In this document: positions 1-8,609 of the stretch, piece by piece
Numbering within the stretch: position 1 is the first letter of the stretch
Layout of the letters: every line of letters starts with the position of its first letter
Origin: Pseudomonadota bacterium
GTDB taxonomy: Bacteria; Pseudomonadota; Gammaproteobacteria; Xanthomonadales; Rhodanobacteraceae
NCBI GenBank assembly: GCA_023388255.1
Contig: JAEWGO010000011.1
Span: 186,001 to 250,000, forward strand
Direction of reading: 5' to 3'
DNA length: 64,000 nt
Notes under the pieces: generated by a model
Told to the model about the DNA's origin: nothing
What the model saw: the letters and a program-made list of their open reading frames with translations, nothing else
Databases searched by the model: none
Translations under genes and position numbers: made by a program

Positions 1-427
1 TGCCGCGGAACGCGCAAGACTGGCCTTCCTCCAGCAGGGTCGTGCCGACGAAGCGCGGCTGCGCGTGGCCCTTGCTGTCGTCCATGAGTTCGTAGTCTTC
101 GACCGCCAGCCCGCCCTGCAGCACCATCTCGATGCCCCACAGGCCGGCATGATCGTGCACCGGCGTGGCATGGCCGGCCGGCCACACCATGATGAGTCCC
201 GTGTAGCGGCCGTCGCGCTCGCGCTCGTACAGCCAACGCGTGAATTCGCGCGGATTCTGGTCGCACAGGCTGCGCAGCGCGCGACGATCCTTCGGCGAGT
301 ACCATGCCGCCTCGCGCAAGCCGCTATGCACCTGCTCCAGCGAAAATTCCGGGCCGCCCTGCGCCATGCACGATGCCATGTAGGCGCGTACGCTACGTGT
401 CACGTCAAGATCGATCGGCAACATCAT
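1..427 (-). CDS. Cysteine dioxygenase type I-like cupin, partial
   Basis: The gene starts at 427 (ATG; a second ATG follows at once) and runs off the left edge, leaving about 142 codons. The visible part ends in a cupin fold whose HDH pair at residues 91-93, followed by GLWGIEMVLQG, matches the iron-binding motif of thiol dioxygenases. These oxidise cysteine (or a related thiol such as 3-mercaptopropionate) to the sulfinic acid in the cytoplasm. The third iron histidine would lie beyond the edge. Substrate cannot be decided from this fragment. It is divergent from the old yellow enzyme gene at 544, with a 116-bp spacer between. Confidence 0.7.
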   Translation of the reverse strand, partial: MMLPIDLDVTRSVRAYMASCMAQGGPEFSLEQVHSGLREAAWYSPKDRRALRSLCDQNPREFTRWLYERERDGRYTGLIMVWPAGHATPVHDHAGLWGIEMVLQGGLAVEDYELMDDSKGHAQPRFVGTTLLEEGQSCAFRG

Positions 428-543
428 TGCACCCCGTTGTCGTCCCCCGCGGCACACTGGACCATAGTCCTCGTTAAGCTGGCGCTAAGTTTCCCGGGCA
501 AGTTCCGGCGGCGGCCAGCAGCCTCAATTCCATTGGAGAAACC

Positions 544-1602
544 ATGTCCTTGTTCGAGCCGCTGGCCCTCGGCAATGTGGTAGTGCGCAACCGCATCGCG
601 GTGTCGCCGATGTGCGAATACTCGTCCGTTGACGGCCTGCCGGACGACTGGCATCTGGTCCACCTGGGCAGCCGCGCGGTCGGCGGCGCCGGGCTGGTGC
701 TCACCGAAGCGGCGGCCGTCTCGGCGGAAGGGCGCATCTCGCCGGCCGATGCCGGCATCTGGAACGACGCCCAGCGCGACGCGTGGCGGCGCATCACCGC
801 GTTCATCAGCGCACACGGCGCGCAACCCGGCATCCAGCTCGCGCACGCCGGACGCAAGGCGAGTACCGCCGCGCCGTGGCTCGGCGGCGGCCCGATCGCG
901 CGCCAGCAGGGTGGCTGGACGCCGCTGGCGCCAAGCGCGATTCCGTTCAACGACGGCTACACGGTGCCGATCGCGCTCGATGCGGCAGGGATCGCCAAAG
1001 TCGTCGCCGACTTCCGTGCCGCCGCGCTGCGCGCACGCGAAGCCGGTTTCCGCGTGATCGAGATCCACGCCGCGCACGGCTATCTGCTGCACGAATTCCT
1101 GTCGCCGCTGTGCAACCGCCGCGATGACGCCTATGGCGGTTCGCTGCCGAACCGCGCGCGCCTGCTGCGCGAGACGGTCGCCGCCGTGCGCGAAGTCTGG
1201 CCGGTACCGGCGCCGCTGCTCGTGCGCGTCTCCGCCACCGACTGGGTTGCCGGCGGCTGGGACATCGACGAATGCGTACAGCTCGCGGCGTGGCTGAAGA
1301 CAGACGGCGTCGACCTGATCGATTGTTCCTCCGGTGGCGCGGTTGCGCATGCCAAGGTGCCGGTCGCGCCGGGCTATCAGGTGCCGTTCGCAGCACGCAT
1401 CCGGCGCGAGGCCGGCATCGCGACCGGTGCGGTCGGCCTGATTACCGAAGCCGCACAGGCCGAGGCGATCGTCGAGCGCGGCGAAGCGGATATCGTCCTG
1501 CTCGCACGCGAGCTGTTGCGCGACCCGTACTTCCCGCGCCGTGCGGCAGCGGAACTCGGCGTGAAGATCGAACCGCCGATTCAATACCAGCGGGCGTGGT
1601 AG
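544..1602 (+). CDS. Old yellow enzyme family NADH:flavin oxidoreductase (YqjM/NamA type)
   Basis: This 352-residue protein is an FMN-dependent TIM-barrel ene-reductase of the YqjM/NamA (class II OYE) branch. Supporting motifs are SPMCEYSS near residues 21-28, with the redox-tuning Cys24 typical of this branch, GIQLAHAGRKAS, and the paired histidines of IHAAHGYLLHEF that bind substrate. Members reduce activated C=C bonds with NAD(P)H; the natural substrate is usually unknown. The ATG is preceded by GGAGAAACC, a good ribosome-binding site. It is a single gene, divergent from the dioxygenase-like gene. Length is normal for the family. Confidence 0.88.
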   Translation: MSLFEPLALGNVVVRNRIAVSPMCEYSSVDGLPDDWHLVHLGSRAVGGAGLVLTEAAAVSAEGRISPADAGIWNDAQRDAWRRITAFISAHGAQPGIQLAHAGRKASTAAPWLGGGPIARQQGGWTPLAPSAIPFNDGYTVPIALDAAGIAKVVADFRAAALRAREAGFRVIEIHAAHGYLLHEFLSPLCNRRDDAYGGSLPNRARLLRETVAAVREVWPVPAPLLVRVSATDWVAGGWDIDECVQLAAWLKTDGVDLIDCSSGGAVAHAKVPVAPGYQVPFAARIRREAGIATGAVGLITEAAQAEAIVERGEADIVLLARELLRDPYFPRRAAAELGVKIEPPIQYQRAW

Positions 1603-1773
1603 GCAGCACGTCCTCCACGCATCCATGATGCTCGTTGTTCCGAATCGAGGGCCGTGGAACTGCACATACCGCCACACAGACCTTCAATGCCGTTGCATTC
1701 AAGATGGTTCGTTTGCCGGATAACAGGTGCGAAGTGCGACGGACTGCGCGGTGTTTCCTTGATTTTCCAATGC

Positions 1774-2000
1774 ATTGCCAGCGAGCGGTGCGCCTCGACA
1801 ACGCCTTGGCGGGCGCTGGACGGTTCGGCTTGCTGCCGCGGGATGCGGCACGCATCGTCGATCGCGTCGTGGGAGCCGTGCGCGGCTGGCGCGATGTTTT
1901 CGAGCGCATGGACGTGCCGCTGCGCTAATGCGAGCGGGTGGCGAGCGCGTTCCGGCGCGCTGACGATATCGGCATGCGCGACGTGGATCGGCAATTGTGA
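1774..2000 (+). pseudogene. HipA-type kinase C-terminal remnant
   Basis: One reading frame gives RLDNALAGAGRFGL, then DAARIVDRVVGAVRGWRDVF, which resembles the C-terminal end of HipA-family toxin kinases. The frame is broken by a TAA at about 1926-1928, continues in phase as CERVASAFRRADDIGM and stops at 2000. Only the last 75 or so codons of a gene normally over 400 codons long remain. No HipB-like partner or kinase motif is visible nearby. The rest of the 1603-2036 interval holds nothing I recognise. The match is by eye to a weakly conserved region. Confidence 0.45.
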
Positions 2001-2036
2001 CGGATGCAATGGCGCAACGTATCGCGACTGCGATAC

Positions 2037-2588
2037 TCAAGCGAGTGGCATGCCCATCGCACGCGCCAACCACAGCGACGACGCAGCGAGGCCGCCGCCG
2101 ATCACGGTCGCGGCGAACACGTCGCTGGGATAGTGCAGGCCAAGCACGACGCGCGACAGCGCGACCAGCACGGTGAACGGCAGCAGCAGCGGCGCCAGCG
2201 CGGGGAAATAGGCCAGCGCGACCAGGGTGAAACTGACCGCGTGCAAGGTATGCCCGGACGGGAAGCTGAATTCGTCGAGCGGCGCGATATGGGCGGTGAT
2301 GTCGGCATGGGTACGGAATGGGCGCGGGCGGCGCGTCCAGCGTTTGAGCGAGCGGTACAGCGTCGCCGCAACGATGCCGACGATCGCCATGTGCGCGGCG
2401 GCGCGCAGGCCATGCGTGCCGCCGAATGCCGCCAGCATGGCCATCAAGGTGTACCAGAACACGCCGTCGCCGAGCCGGCTGATCGTGCGGAAGAAACGTG
2501 TCAGCACTTGGCGCGCGCCCCAGCGGTTCAGCGCGATGCACAGGCGCCGCTCGCCGTTGCCGAGTTCGAGTCGCTGCCAGGTCGTCAT
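2037..2588 (-). CDS. PAP2-family membrane phosphatase
   Basis: This 183-residue membrane protein carries the three PAP2 signatures in order: KRWTRRPRPF (K-x6-RP), FPSGH, and SRVVLGLHYPSD (SR-x5-H-x3-D). Hydrophobic stretches surround them. Such enzymes remove phosphate from lipid phosphates (phosphatidate, undecaprenyl pyrophosphate, phosphatidylglycerophosphate) on the outer face of the inner membrane. The start overlaps the stop of the upstream glycosyltransferase gene by ATGA, so the two are translationally coupled and probably act on one lipid pathway. The exact substrate is not shown by the sequence. Confidence 0.85.
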   Translation of the reverse strand: MTTWQRLELGNGERRLCIALNRWGARQVLTRFFRTISRLGDGVFWYTLMAMLAAFGGTHGLRAAAHMAIVGIVAATLYRSLKRWTRRPRPFRTHADITAHIAPLDEFSFPSGHTLHAVSFTLVALAYFPALAPLLLPFTVLVALSRVVLGLHYPSDVFAATVIGGGLAASSLWLARAMGMPLA

Positions 2589-3742
2589 GCTGCCGTCCTC
2601 CGCGCCGACAGTTCGCCGAGCATGTCGGCGAAGTGGTGCGCCACGCTGGCCGGGCTGAGGTCGGTGACCGACCGGCGTGCGGCCGTGCGCAGCGGTGACA
2701 TTGCGCCGCTGCCGTGGCGCGCGGCGGCTTCGGCCAGTGCCAGCGTGGCCGCGATGAAAGCCTCGTCGTGGCCGCGCGGGACGCGTGCGCCGGCCTGTGG
2801 GTCGAGGATGTGTTCGCGCGCGGCGCCGTAGTCGAACGCGACCACCGGCACGCCGCTGGCGAGGGCTTCGAGCGTGACGTTGCCGAAGGTCTCGGTCAGG
2901 CTCGGGAACAGGAACAGGTCGCCGCAGGCGTAGTGGCGGGCGAGGTCGTCGCCGCGACGGATGCCGGAGAACACGATGTCCGGATGGTGCGCGGCAAGCG
3001 GTGCGCGCGCCGGGCCGTCGCCGACGATGATGAAACGCGCCAGTGGCATGCGCTGGCGGATTGCATGGAACGCGCGCACGGCGAGATCGAGGTTCTTTTC
3101 CGCCGCGATGCGGCCGACGTGGACGATGGCGAGATCGTCCGGCGCCAATCCCCACTCGGCGCGCAGCGCATCGTCACGGCGGCCCGGATGAAACAGTTCG
3201 GTGTCGACCGCGCGGCGCAGCAGTCGCACGCTGTGAAAGCCGTTGCGACCGAGAAACTCAGCCAGTTCGACGGTCGGCACCAGCGTGGCCGAGGCGCGGT
3301 TGTGGAAGCGGCGCAACCATGCGAACACGGCGGGCGTGAGCAGGCCGAGGCCGTAGTGTCGAGCGAAGTCGTCGAAGCGCGTATGGAAACCGGTGCAGGC
3401 CGGGATGTCGAGGCGGCGACTGGCGCTGAGCGCGCTGTGGCCGAGCGGGCCTTCGGTCGCGATGTAGAGCACGTCCGGGCGCCGCCGGCTCCAGCGCCGG
3501 TGCAGAATGCGCTGCGCCGGCAGGCCGAAGCGCAGGCTGCGGTAGCGCGGCAGCGAGGCGCCGCGCAGGAGGATCTCCTCGACCTCGCTTGCTGGTGCGT
3601 CGGTCGAGTCCGACTCCTGTCGCGGCCGTACCAGTTCGACCTCGTGACCCAGCGCAGTCAGGCCACGCGCCAGCGCCTGCACGGTCAGGGCGACGCCGTT
3701 GATCTCGGGCGGCCAGGTTTCGGTGACGATCGCGACGCGCAT
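2585..3742 (-). CDS. GT4 family glycosyltransferase, probable glycolipid synthesis
   Basis: The 385-residue product begins MRVAIVTETWPPEINGVA, a typical N-terminus of GT-B fold family 4 enzymes close to the SqdX, PimB and MgdB-like group. Near the C-terminus ETFGNVTLEALASGVPVVAFD contains the E-x7-E nucleotide-sugar motif. I chose the ATG at 3742; upstream in-frame ATGs at 3760 and 3766 lack a better ribosome-binding site. Relatives transfer sugars to diacylglycerol or phosphatidylinositol at the inner membrane. It is coupled to the PAP2 gene and divergent from the phosphate-uptake operon, which suggests, as inference only, glycolipid replacement of phospholipid during phosphate limitation. 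Confidence 0.85.
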   Translation of the reverse strand: MRVAIVTETWPPEINGVALTVQALARGLTALGHEVELVRPRQESDSTDAPASEVEEILLRGASLPRYRSLRFGLPAQRILHRRWSRRRPDVLYIATEGPLGHSALSASRRLDIPACTGFHTRFDDFARHYGLGLLTPAVFAWLRRFHNRASATLVPTVELAEFLGRNGFHSVRLLRRAVDTELFHPGRRDDALRAEWGLAPDDLAIVHVGRIAAEKNLDLAVRAFHAIRQRMPLARFIIVGDGPARAPLAAHHPDIVFSGIRRGDDLARHYACGDLFLFPSLTETFGNVTLEALASGVPVVAFDYGAAREHILDPQAGARVPRGHDEAFIAATLALAEAAARHGSGAMSPLRTAARRSVTDLSPASVAHHFADMLGELSARRTAA

Positions 3743-3972
3743 GGGCTTGCCTGTTGGCATCGGCATTAGGTGCCGGGTGCAGGCTGGCCTGCGCAGTTGA
3801 AGTGCGTATTGCACTGATGTGGCAGTGGGATGACATCGCCGAGCGTTGGCAGGTCGGGCTCCAGCCCGACAGCGACATCGCGATATGGCTCGTCGGCTCG
3901 ACGCGCCATGCCGCGCTGAATCCCGAGTTGCCAGCCGCCGCCTCTCGCATCGCGGGGCGGGCAGGCGGGTTG

Positions 3973-3990
3973 CCGTAACAATCCTGTCAT
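3973..3990 (+). promoter_or_regulatory. Candidate PHO box between GT4 and pstC
   Basis: The 18 bases CCGTAACAATCCTGTCAT match the classical PhoB box (CTGTCATAWAWCTGTCAT) at about 13 positions, with a perfect second half-site. It lies 40 bp before the first pstC start codon, in the spacer shared with the divergent GT4-PAP2 pair. PhoB binding here would fit phosphate control of pst. No experimental or comparative support is available. Confidence 0.45.
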
Positions 3991-4012
3991 ATGGCATGCT
4001 TAACGTTGGTCA

Positions 4013-5101
4013 ATGCGCGCCAATCCAATTACTTGCGACATCTTGTTCAGCCCTGATCACATGCGGGCGCACGCGCTCGTCCGGCAGCGGCGCGGGCGCC
4101 TGATGGCGTTCGCGGTGGGCGCCGCGAGCCTGCTGGTGCTGACCGGTCTGCTCGCGATCCCGTTGTTCCTGCTGTCGAGCCTGTTGCCATGGAAGGGGTT
4201 GTCGACCTCTGCGTGGCAACACCTCGGCATCCTGCTTTCCGGCACGTTGCGAGCCACCGTTTGCGCGATGCTGGTCGCGGTGCCATTGGGCATCGCCACC
4301 GCGATGTTCACAGCGCACTTTTGCGCCGCGCGCCTGCGGGCGTGGATCAAGCCGGCACTGGAAGTGCTGGACGCGCTGCCGACCGTGGTGCTCGGGCTGG
4401 TCGCGTTCGCGACCCTGGCGCCTTGGTTGAAAACCCACGTTGCCAGCGTGCTGGCGTTGATCGTGGTGATTCCGTCGCTGCTGCTGGCAGCGGGCTTTGC
4501 CTTCGGCGCGCGTGCGCGCGGCAATCGCTGGTTGCCGTTGTGGCTGCTGCCCTTGCTGGTTGCAGTCGTCGCGATCATGTTCGCGATCGCGGCGCAGCAA
4601 CCGGTTGCGCTGATCGTGCCGGCGAGCCCGTGGAACGCGATGCTGGTCGGGCTCGTGCTCGGCTTCTCGGCACTGCCGTTGGTGTTTTCGCTGGCCGAGG
4701 ATGCGCTCTACCTGGTGCCGCGCGAGCAGACGCAGGCGGCGTTCGCGCTCGGCGCGACGCGCTGGCATGCACTGATGACGGTGCTGCTGCCGGCAGCGGC
4801 ACCCGGGCTGCTGGCGGCGGCGTTGCTCGGCGCCTCGCGCTGCCTCGGCGAGACGATGATCGTGCTGATGGCCAGCGGCAACACGCCGGTCGGCGGTGTC
4901 GACGTGCTGACCGGGCTGCGCTCGATCGGCGCAGATCTCGCGCTCGGCCTGCCGGAGGCGGCCCCGGCGAGTGAAACCTGGCGCAGCCTGCTGCTCGCCG
5001 CTCTGGTGTTGTTGGTGCTGACCGTGCTGCTCGGTTCGCTCGCCGATGTCGTGCGCGAACGCCTGCGTCGCCACCTGTGTGCGGACGCGCGGACGCGATG
5101 A
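4013..5101 (+). CDS. pstC: Phosphate ABC transporter permease PstC
   Basis: A 362-residue inner-membrane permease with about six hydrophobic segments and the permease EAA-type loop (ALGATRWHALMTVLLPAAAPG) that contacts the ATPase. Together with PstA it forms the high-affinity phosphate channel. An alternative ATG at 4061 would remove 16 residues; neither start has a strong ribosome-binding site. The gene opens a pstC-pstA-pstB-phoU operon. The usual upstream gene for the periplasmic binding protein PstS is absent, so PstS must come from elsewhere in the genome. The stop overlaps the pstA start. Confidence 0.9.
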   Translation: MRANPITCDILFSPDHMRAHALVRQRRGRLMAFAVGAASLLVLTGLLAIPLFLLSSLLPWKGLSTSAWQHLGILLSGTLRATVCAMLVAVPLGIATAMFTAHFCAARLRAWIKPALEVLDALPTVVLGLVAFATLAPWLKTHVASVLALIVVIPSLLLAAGFAFGARARGNRWLPLWLLPLLVAVVAIMFAIAAQQPVALIVPASPWNAMLVGLVLGFSALPLVFSLAEDALYLVPREQTQAAFALGATRWHALMTVLLPAAAPGLLAAALLGASRCLGETMIVLMASGNTPVGGVDVLTGLRSIGADLALGLPEAAPASETWRSLLLAALVLLVLTVLLGSLADVVRERLRRHLCADARTR

Positions 5102-6357
5102 TGCGGCGACGCGCGGACGATGCCGGCACCTGGCTGATCGCGGGATCTGCGGCGCTCTGTCTTGCGGCACTGCTCGGCCTGCTCGGCCTGCTCATGTCGG
5201 CGGGACTTGCGCCGTTCTGGCCGGCACCGGTCGAGGAACTGCATCTGCGCGATGGTCGCGTACTGCTCGGCGAAACCGTCGGCACCGACGCGGACGCAAT
5301 CGCATTGCGCACGAGCGAGGTCGACCATATCGGAGAAGGCTATCGGCGCGTGCTGCTCGCAGACATCGCCGCGCGCTCGCAACCGGACGATGCCATCGCA
5401 CTGGTGCTCGCGGATGGCCGACGCCTGTTCGGTCGGGGCACCGACGAAGCCGCACTGCTCGCGCAGGCGGGCCAGCCTGCAGCGGTTTTCGAGACGACGC
5501 GGCCGAATGTACTCGGCGCATTCGCGCGGACCGGCCTGTTCGCACGTCGCCTCGGCAGTTTCGTCGCCGCGCCGCCGCTGGCTTCCAATCTCGATGGCGG
5601 CGTGTTGCCGGCCTTGATCGGTACCGTCACGCTGGTGCTGCTGATGAGCGTGATCGTGATGCCGCTCGGCATCGCGACCGCGATCTATCTGCACCAGCGC
5701 CGCGGTTTCGGCGTGCGCGGCGTGCGCGCGGCGATCAATACGCTGGCTGGCGTGCCGCCGATCGTCTATGGCGTGCTGGGCCTCGGCCTGTTGGTGCACG
5801 GGATCGGTGGTGGCATCGATCGCTGGTTCCATGCCGACCGCTTGCCGCTGCCGACGTTCGGTGGTGGCGGCCTGTTGTGGGCGGCGCTCACCTTGGCATT
5901 GTTGACCTTGCCGGTTGTCGTGGTCAGCGTCGAGGAAGGTCTGGCACGCATTCCGGCCAGCCTGCGCGAGGGTTCGCTCGCGCTTGGCGCGACGCGCGAC
6001 GAAACGCTCTGGCGCCTGCTGTTGCCGGCGGCGCGACCGGCGATCCTGACCGGATTGGTGCTGGCGATCGCACGTGCGGCCGGCGCGGTCGCGCCGCTGA
6101 TGCTGGTCGGTGTCGTCAAGCTGGCTCCGGCGTTGCCATTCGACGGCACGTTTCCGTATCTGCATCCGTCGCGCCAGTTCATGCACCTCGGCTTCGAGGT
6201 CTACGACGCCGCGCTGGCAAGTTCGGACGCGATCCGTGGTGTGCCGCGCGCGTATGCTTGCGCCTTGCTGCTAGTCGGCGTCGTCGTCGCGCTGAACCTG
6301 TCGGCGATCCTGCTGCGCAATCGCCTGCGCGATCGCTACCGCGAACTGGAAACCTGA
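5098..6357 (+). CDS. pstA: Phosphate ABC transporter permease PstA, with a large insert
   Basis: A 419-residue permease, the partner of PstC. The start ATGATG overlaps the pstC stop. After a first membrane segment (about residues 12-35) there is a roughly 130-residue hydrophilic region (ELHLRDGRVLLGETVGTD onward), probably periplasmic. The conserved five-helix permease domain follows, with the EAA loop LGATRDETLWRLLLPAARPA. The insert makes it longer than the roughly 300-residue E. coli protein; longer PstA proteins with such inserts are known in other gammaproteobacteria. Its function in binding-protein docking is not known to me. Confidence 0.9.
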   Translation: MMRRRADDAGTWLIAGSAALCLAALLGLLGLLMSAGLAPFWPAPVEELHLRDGRVLLGETVGTDADAIALRTSEVDHIGEGYRRVLLADIAARSQPDDAIALVLADGRRLFGRGTDEAALLAQAGQPAAVFETTRPNVLGAFARTGLFARRLGSFVAAPPLASNLDGGVLPALIGTVTLVLLMSVIVMPLGIATAIYLHQRRGFGVRGVRAAINTLAGVPPIVYGVLGLGLLVHGIGGGIDRWFHADRLPLPTFGGGGLLWAALTLALLTLPVVVVSVEEGLARIPASLREGSLALGATRDETLWRLLLPAARPAILTGLVLAIARAAGAVAPLMLVGVVKLAPALPFDGTFPYLHPSRQFMHLGFEVYDAALASSDAIRGVPRAYACALLLVGVVVALNLSAILLRNRLRDRYRELET

Positions 6358-6364
6358 GAATCCG

Positions 6365-7177
6365 ATGTCGCTGCTGTCGTCTGTTGCTTCGCCCGCCACA
6401 CCCGCCGATTCCGTGGCGCATGGCGATATCGCGCTCAGCGCACGCGGCCTGTCGCTCTGGTATGGGGCGCGACGCGCGCTCGACACGGTCGAGCTCGATG
6501 TGCCGGTGCATCGCATCACCGCGCTGATCGGGCCGAGCGGTTGCGGAAAGTCGAGCCTGCTGCGCTGTTTCAATCGGCTCAACGACGAACTCGCCGAATG
6601 CCGCGTTGAAGGGCAGGTGCGCATCGGCCAACTCGATGCGTATGCGAAGGACACGCCGGTACACGAGCTGCGCCGGCGCGTCGGCATGGTGTTCCAGCGG
6701 CCGAATCCGTTTCCGCTGTCGATCCACGACAATGTCGCCTATGGTTTGCGCCTGCTCGGCATCAAGCGCCAACGCGAGCTCGACGAGCGCATCGAAGCGG
6801 CGCTGAAGGCCGCCGCGTTGTGGGACGAAGTCGCGGCGCGGCTGGAAGACAGCGCCTTCAGTCTTTCGCTCGGGCAGCAACAGCGGCTGGTGGTTGCGCG
6901 TGCACTCGCGGTCGAGCCGGAAGTGCTGTTGCTCGACGAACCCGCTTCCGCACTCGATCCTGCGGCGACCCTGCGTTTCGAGGAGTTGCTGCACGAACTC
7001 GCGGCAAGGCATACGTTGCTGCTGGTCACGCACAACATGCAGCAGGCGGCGCGCGTTTCCGATTTCACCGCATTCATGCACGGTGGCCGGCTGATCGAGT
7101 TCGGCGATACCGATTCGCTGTTTACCAATCCGAGCGAACGCCAGACCGAAGACTTCATTACTGGCCGCTACGGATAG
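6365..7177 (+). CDS. pstB: Phosphate ABC transporter ATPase PstB
   Basis: A 270-residue ATPase that powers phosphate import through PstCA. Walker A GPSGCGKSS lies at residues 56-64, the Q-loop Gln at 111, the signature LSLGQQQR at 167-174, Walker B VLLLDEP at 187-193 and the switch His at 223. The signature has Leu where most PstB proteins have Gly (LSGGQ), a tolerated variant. It begins 7 bp after pstA and belongs to the same operon. In the usual scheme it also takes part in signalling to PhoR through PhoU. Confidence 0.95.
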   Translation: MSLLSSVASPATPADSVAHGDIALSARGLSLWYGARRALDTVELDVPVHRITALIGPSGCGKSSLLRCFNRLNDELAECRVEGQVRIGQLDAYAKDTPVHELRRRVGMVFQRPNPFPLSIHDNVAYGLRLLGIKRQRELDERIEAALKAAALWDEVAARLEDSAFSLSLGQQQRLVVARALAVEPEVLLLDEPASALDPAATLRFEELLHELAARHTLLLVTHNMQQAARVSDFTAFMHGGRLIEFGDTDSLFTNPSERQTEDFITGRYG

Positions 7178-7179
7178 GT

Positions 7180-7280
7180 CCGGGATTCGGAGAAGCGAAA
7201 GCTTTGTTCCGGAACCTGCGTCGCCAGTCACGAGTCATCATTGCGGCCCGCTTTTTCCTGTCCCCACTCTCGAATACCGG
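7180..7280. repeat. Intergenic element with inverted CCGG-ATTCG arms (pstB-phoU spacer)
   Basis: The spacer is bounded by CCGGGATTCGGAGA (7180-7193) and TCTCGAATACCGG (7268-7280), which are imperfect inverted copies of each other, so the interval can fold as one long hairpin in the pst-pho transcript. Similar GGGATTC-type arms bound the era-recO spacer at 23124-23222 and, more weakly, the lepA-lepB spacer. Confidence 0.5.
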
Positions 7281-7287
7281 CTTCTCC

Positions 7288-7995
7288 ATGGACCGCCTTC
7301 ATCTCTCACAGCACATCTCCCGCCAATTCAACAGCGAAATCGAGGACGTGCGCCGCCAGGTGCTCGCGATGGGCGGCATGGTCGAGGAGCAGATCGCGGC
7401 GGCGTTGCATGTGCTGATCGTCCGCAACAGCGCCGAGGATGCAGTCATCCGCGCACGCGAGCAGCGCATCAATGCGGCGGAACTGGCGATCGACGAGCAA
7501 TGCTCGTTCATCCTCGCCCGGCGCCAGCCAGCGGCTTCGGACCTGCGCCTCGTGCTCGCGGTGATGAAGATGCTGGCCGACCTCGAGCGCATCGGCGACG
7601 AAGCCAAGCGTATCGCGCGCATGGCCGGGAATCTGGTTGGCGAGGAGGGTGGTGCGGAAGTCACCGCGGCGCTGGCGGAACTCGGTGCGATCGCGCGGGG
7701 CATGTTGCGCGGCGCGCTGGATGCATTCGCGCGGTTCGACGAGAAGCTGGCGCTCGACGTGATGCATCGCGACCGCCGTCTCGACGAGAGCTATCGGGCG
7801 CTGACGACATTGCTGGTCGTCCGCATGCAGGAGGCGCCGGAACATATCCCGATCGAACTCGACCGGCTCTGGTGTGCTCGCTCGCTCGAACGCATCGGCG
7901 ACCGCTGCAAGAACCTGTGCGAGTTCGTGCTCTACCTGGTGCGCGGCAAGGACGTGCGCCACTCGGGCCTGGCCAAGGGCGGCAGTCCGGCATAG
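7288..7995 (+). CDS. phoU: Phosphate signalling protein PhoU
   Basis: A 235-residue protein made of two repeated three-helix PhoU domains; the E/DxxxD motifs are visible as ADLERIGDEAKR in the first half and RSLERIGDRCKNL in the second, where metal is bound. PhoU links PstB to the PhoR kinase and represses the Pho regulon when phosphate is plentiful. The ATG at 7288 was chosen because the family begins MDRLHLSQHISRQFN-like; the open frame extends upstream through pstB without a better start. It is the last gene of the pst operon. Confidence 0.93.
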   Translation: MDRLHLSQHISRQFNSEIEDVRRQVLAMGGMVEEQIAAALHVLIVRNSAEDAVIRAREQRINAAELAIDEQCSFILARRQPAASDLRLVLAVMKMLADLERIGDEAKRIARMAGNLVGEEGGAEVTAALAELGAIARGMLRGALDAFARFDEKLALDVMHRDRRLDESYRALTTLLVVRMQEAPEHIPIELDRLWCARSLERIGDRCKNLCEFVLYLVRGKDVRHSGLAKGGSPA

Positions 7996-8028
7996 TGAAT
8001 CTGCAAGGCCAGCGATGACGCCAACGAC

Positions 8029-8508
8029 ATGATTGCCGCACCCGAAATCGGTCTCGCGATGCGTGCCGATGCGCCACGCATCGCGGCGATGTCGCGCGAC
8101 CTGATCGAGCAGGGACTCGGCTGGCGCTGGACGCCTTCGCGTGTGCTGCGCGTGATGCGCGATCCGGCCATCAACGTGATCGTCGCGCGCGACGCGAGCG
8201 AGATCGCCGGCTTCGGCATCATGCAGTACAGGGAAGACGAGGCCCACCTGCTGCTGCTCGCGGTCGATCCCGCACACCGTCGCAAAAGCATCGGCAGCGC
8301 TCTGATGACGTGGCTGGAGGTGACGGCACTGACCGCCGGCGCCGGCTGCGTCTATCTCGAAGCACGCTCGTGCAACACCGAAGCACGCGCATTCTATCGC
8401 CAGCTCGGCTATATCGAGATCACGCTCGTGCAGGGCTTGTATTCGAGCAGCGAGGACGGCATCCGCATCGCCAAAGACCTTTGGTCGAAGCGGCCCTCCG
8501 GCAGCTGA
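8029..8508 (+). CDS. GNAT-family N-acetyltransferase
   Basis: A 159-residue protein with the GNAT fold: a mid-protein strand LLLLAVDPAHRRKSIGSAL carries the acetyl-CoA-binding R/Q-x-x-G-x-G/A-like loop (RRKSIG), followed by EARSCNTEARAFYRQLGY, typical of RimI-like enzymes. These transfer acetyl from acetyl-CoA to an amine of a protein or small molecule in the cytoplasm. The substrate is unknown. It lies 33 bp after phoU on the same strand and could share its transcript, although a functional link is not evident. Confidence 0.8.
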   Translation: MIAAPEIGLAMRADAPRIAAMSRDLIEQGLGWRWTPSRVLRVMRDPAINVIVARDASEIAGFGIMQYREDEAHLLLLAVDPAHRRKSIGSALMTWLEVTALTAGAGCVYLEARSCNTEARAFYRQLGYIEITLVQGLYSSSEDGIRIAKDLWSKRPSGS

Positions 8509-8609
8509 GGTCGAAAGCAGCCCTCAGGCCGCTCGAGGGAGGCAGGAGCCGACCGGGAGGCGCTCCAGGGCTGGACTCTCGCTACTCGTGCCGTTGTTCC
8601 AACAAAGCC

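Noticed and set aside
1635..1928. Intact 97-codon gene
   Set aside because: No ribosome-binding site; only the 3' half resembles a protein family, and the similarity continues past its stop codon, so it is part of a broken gene.
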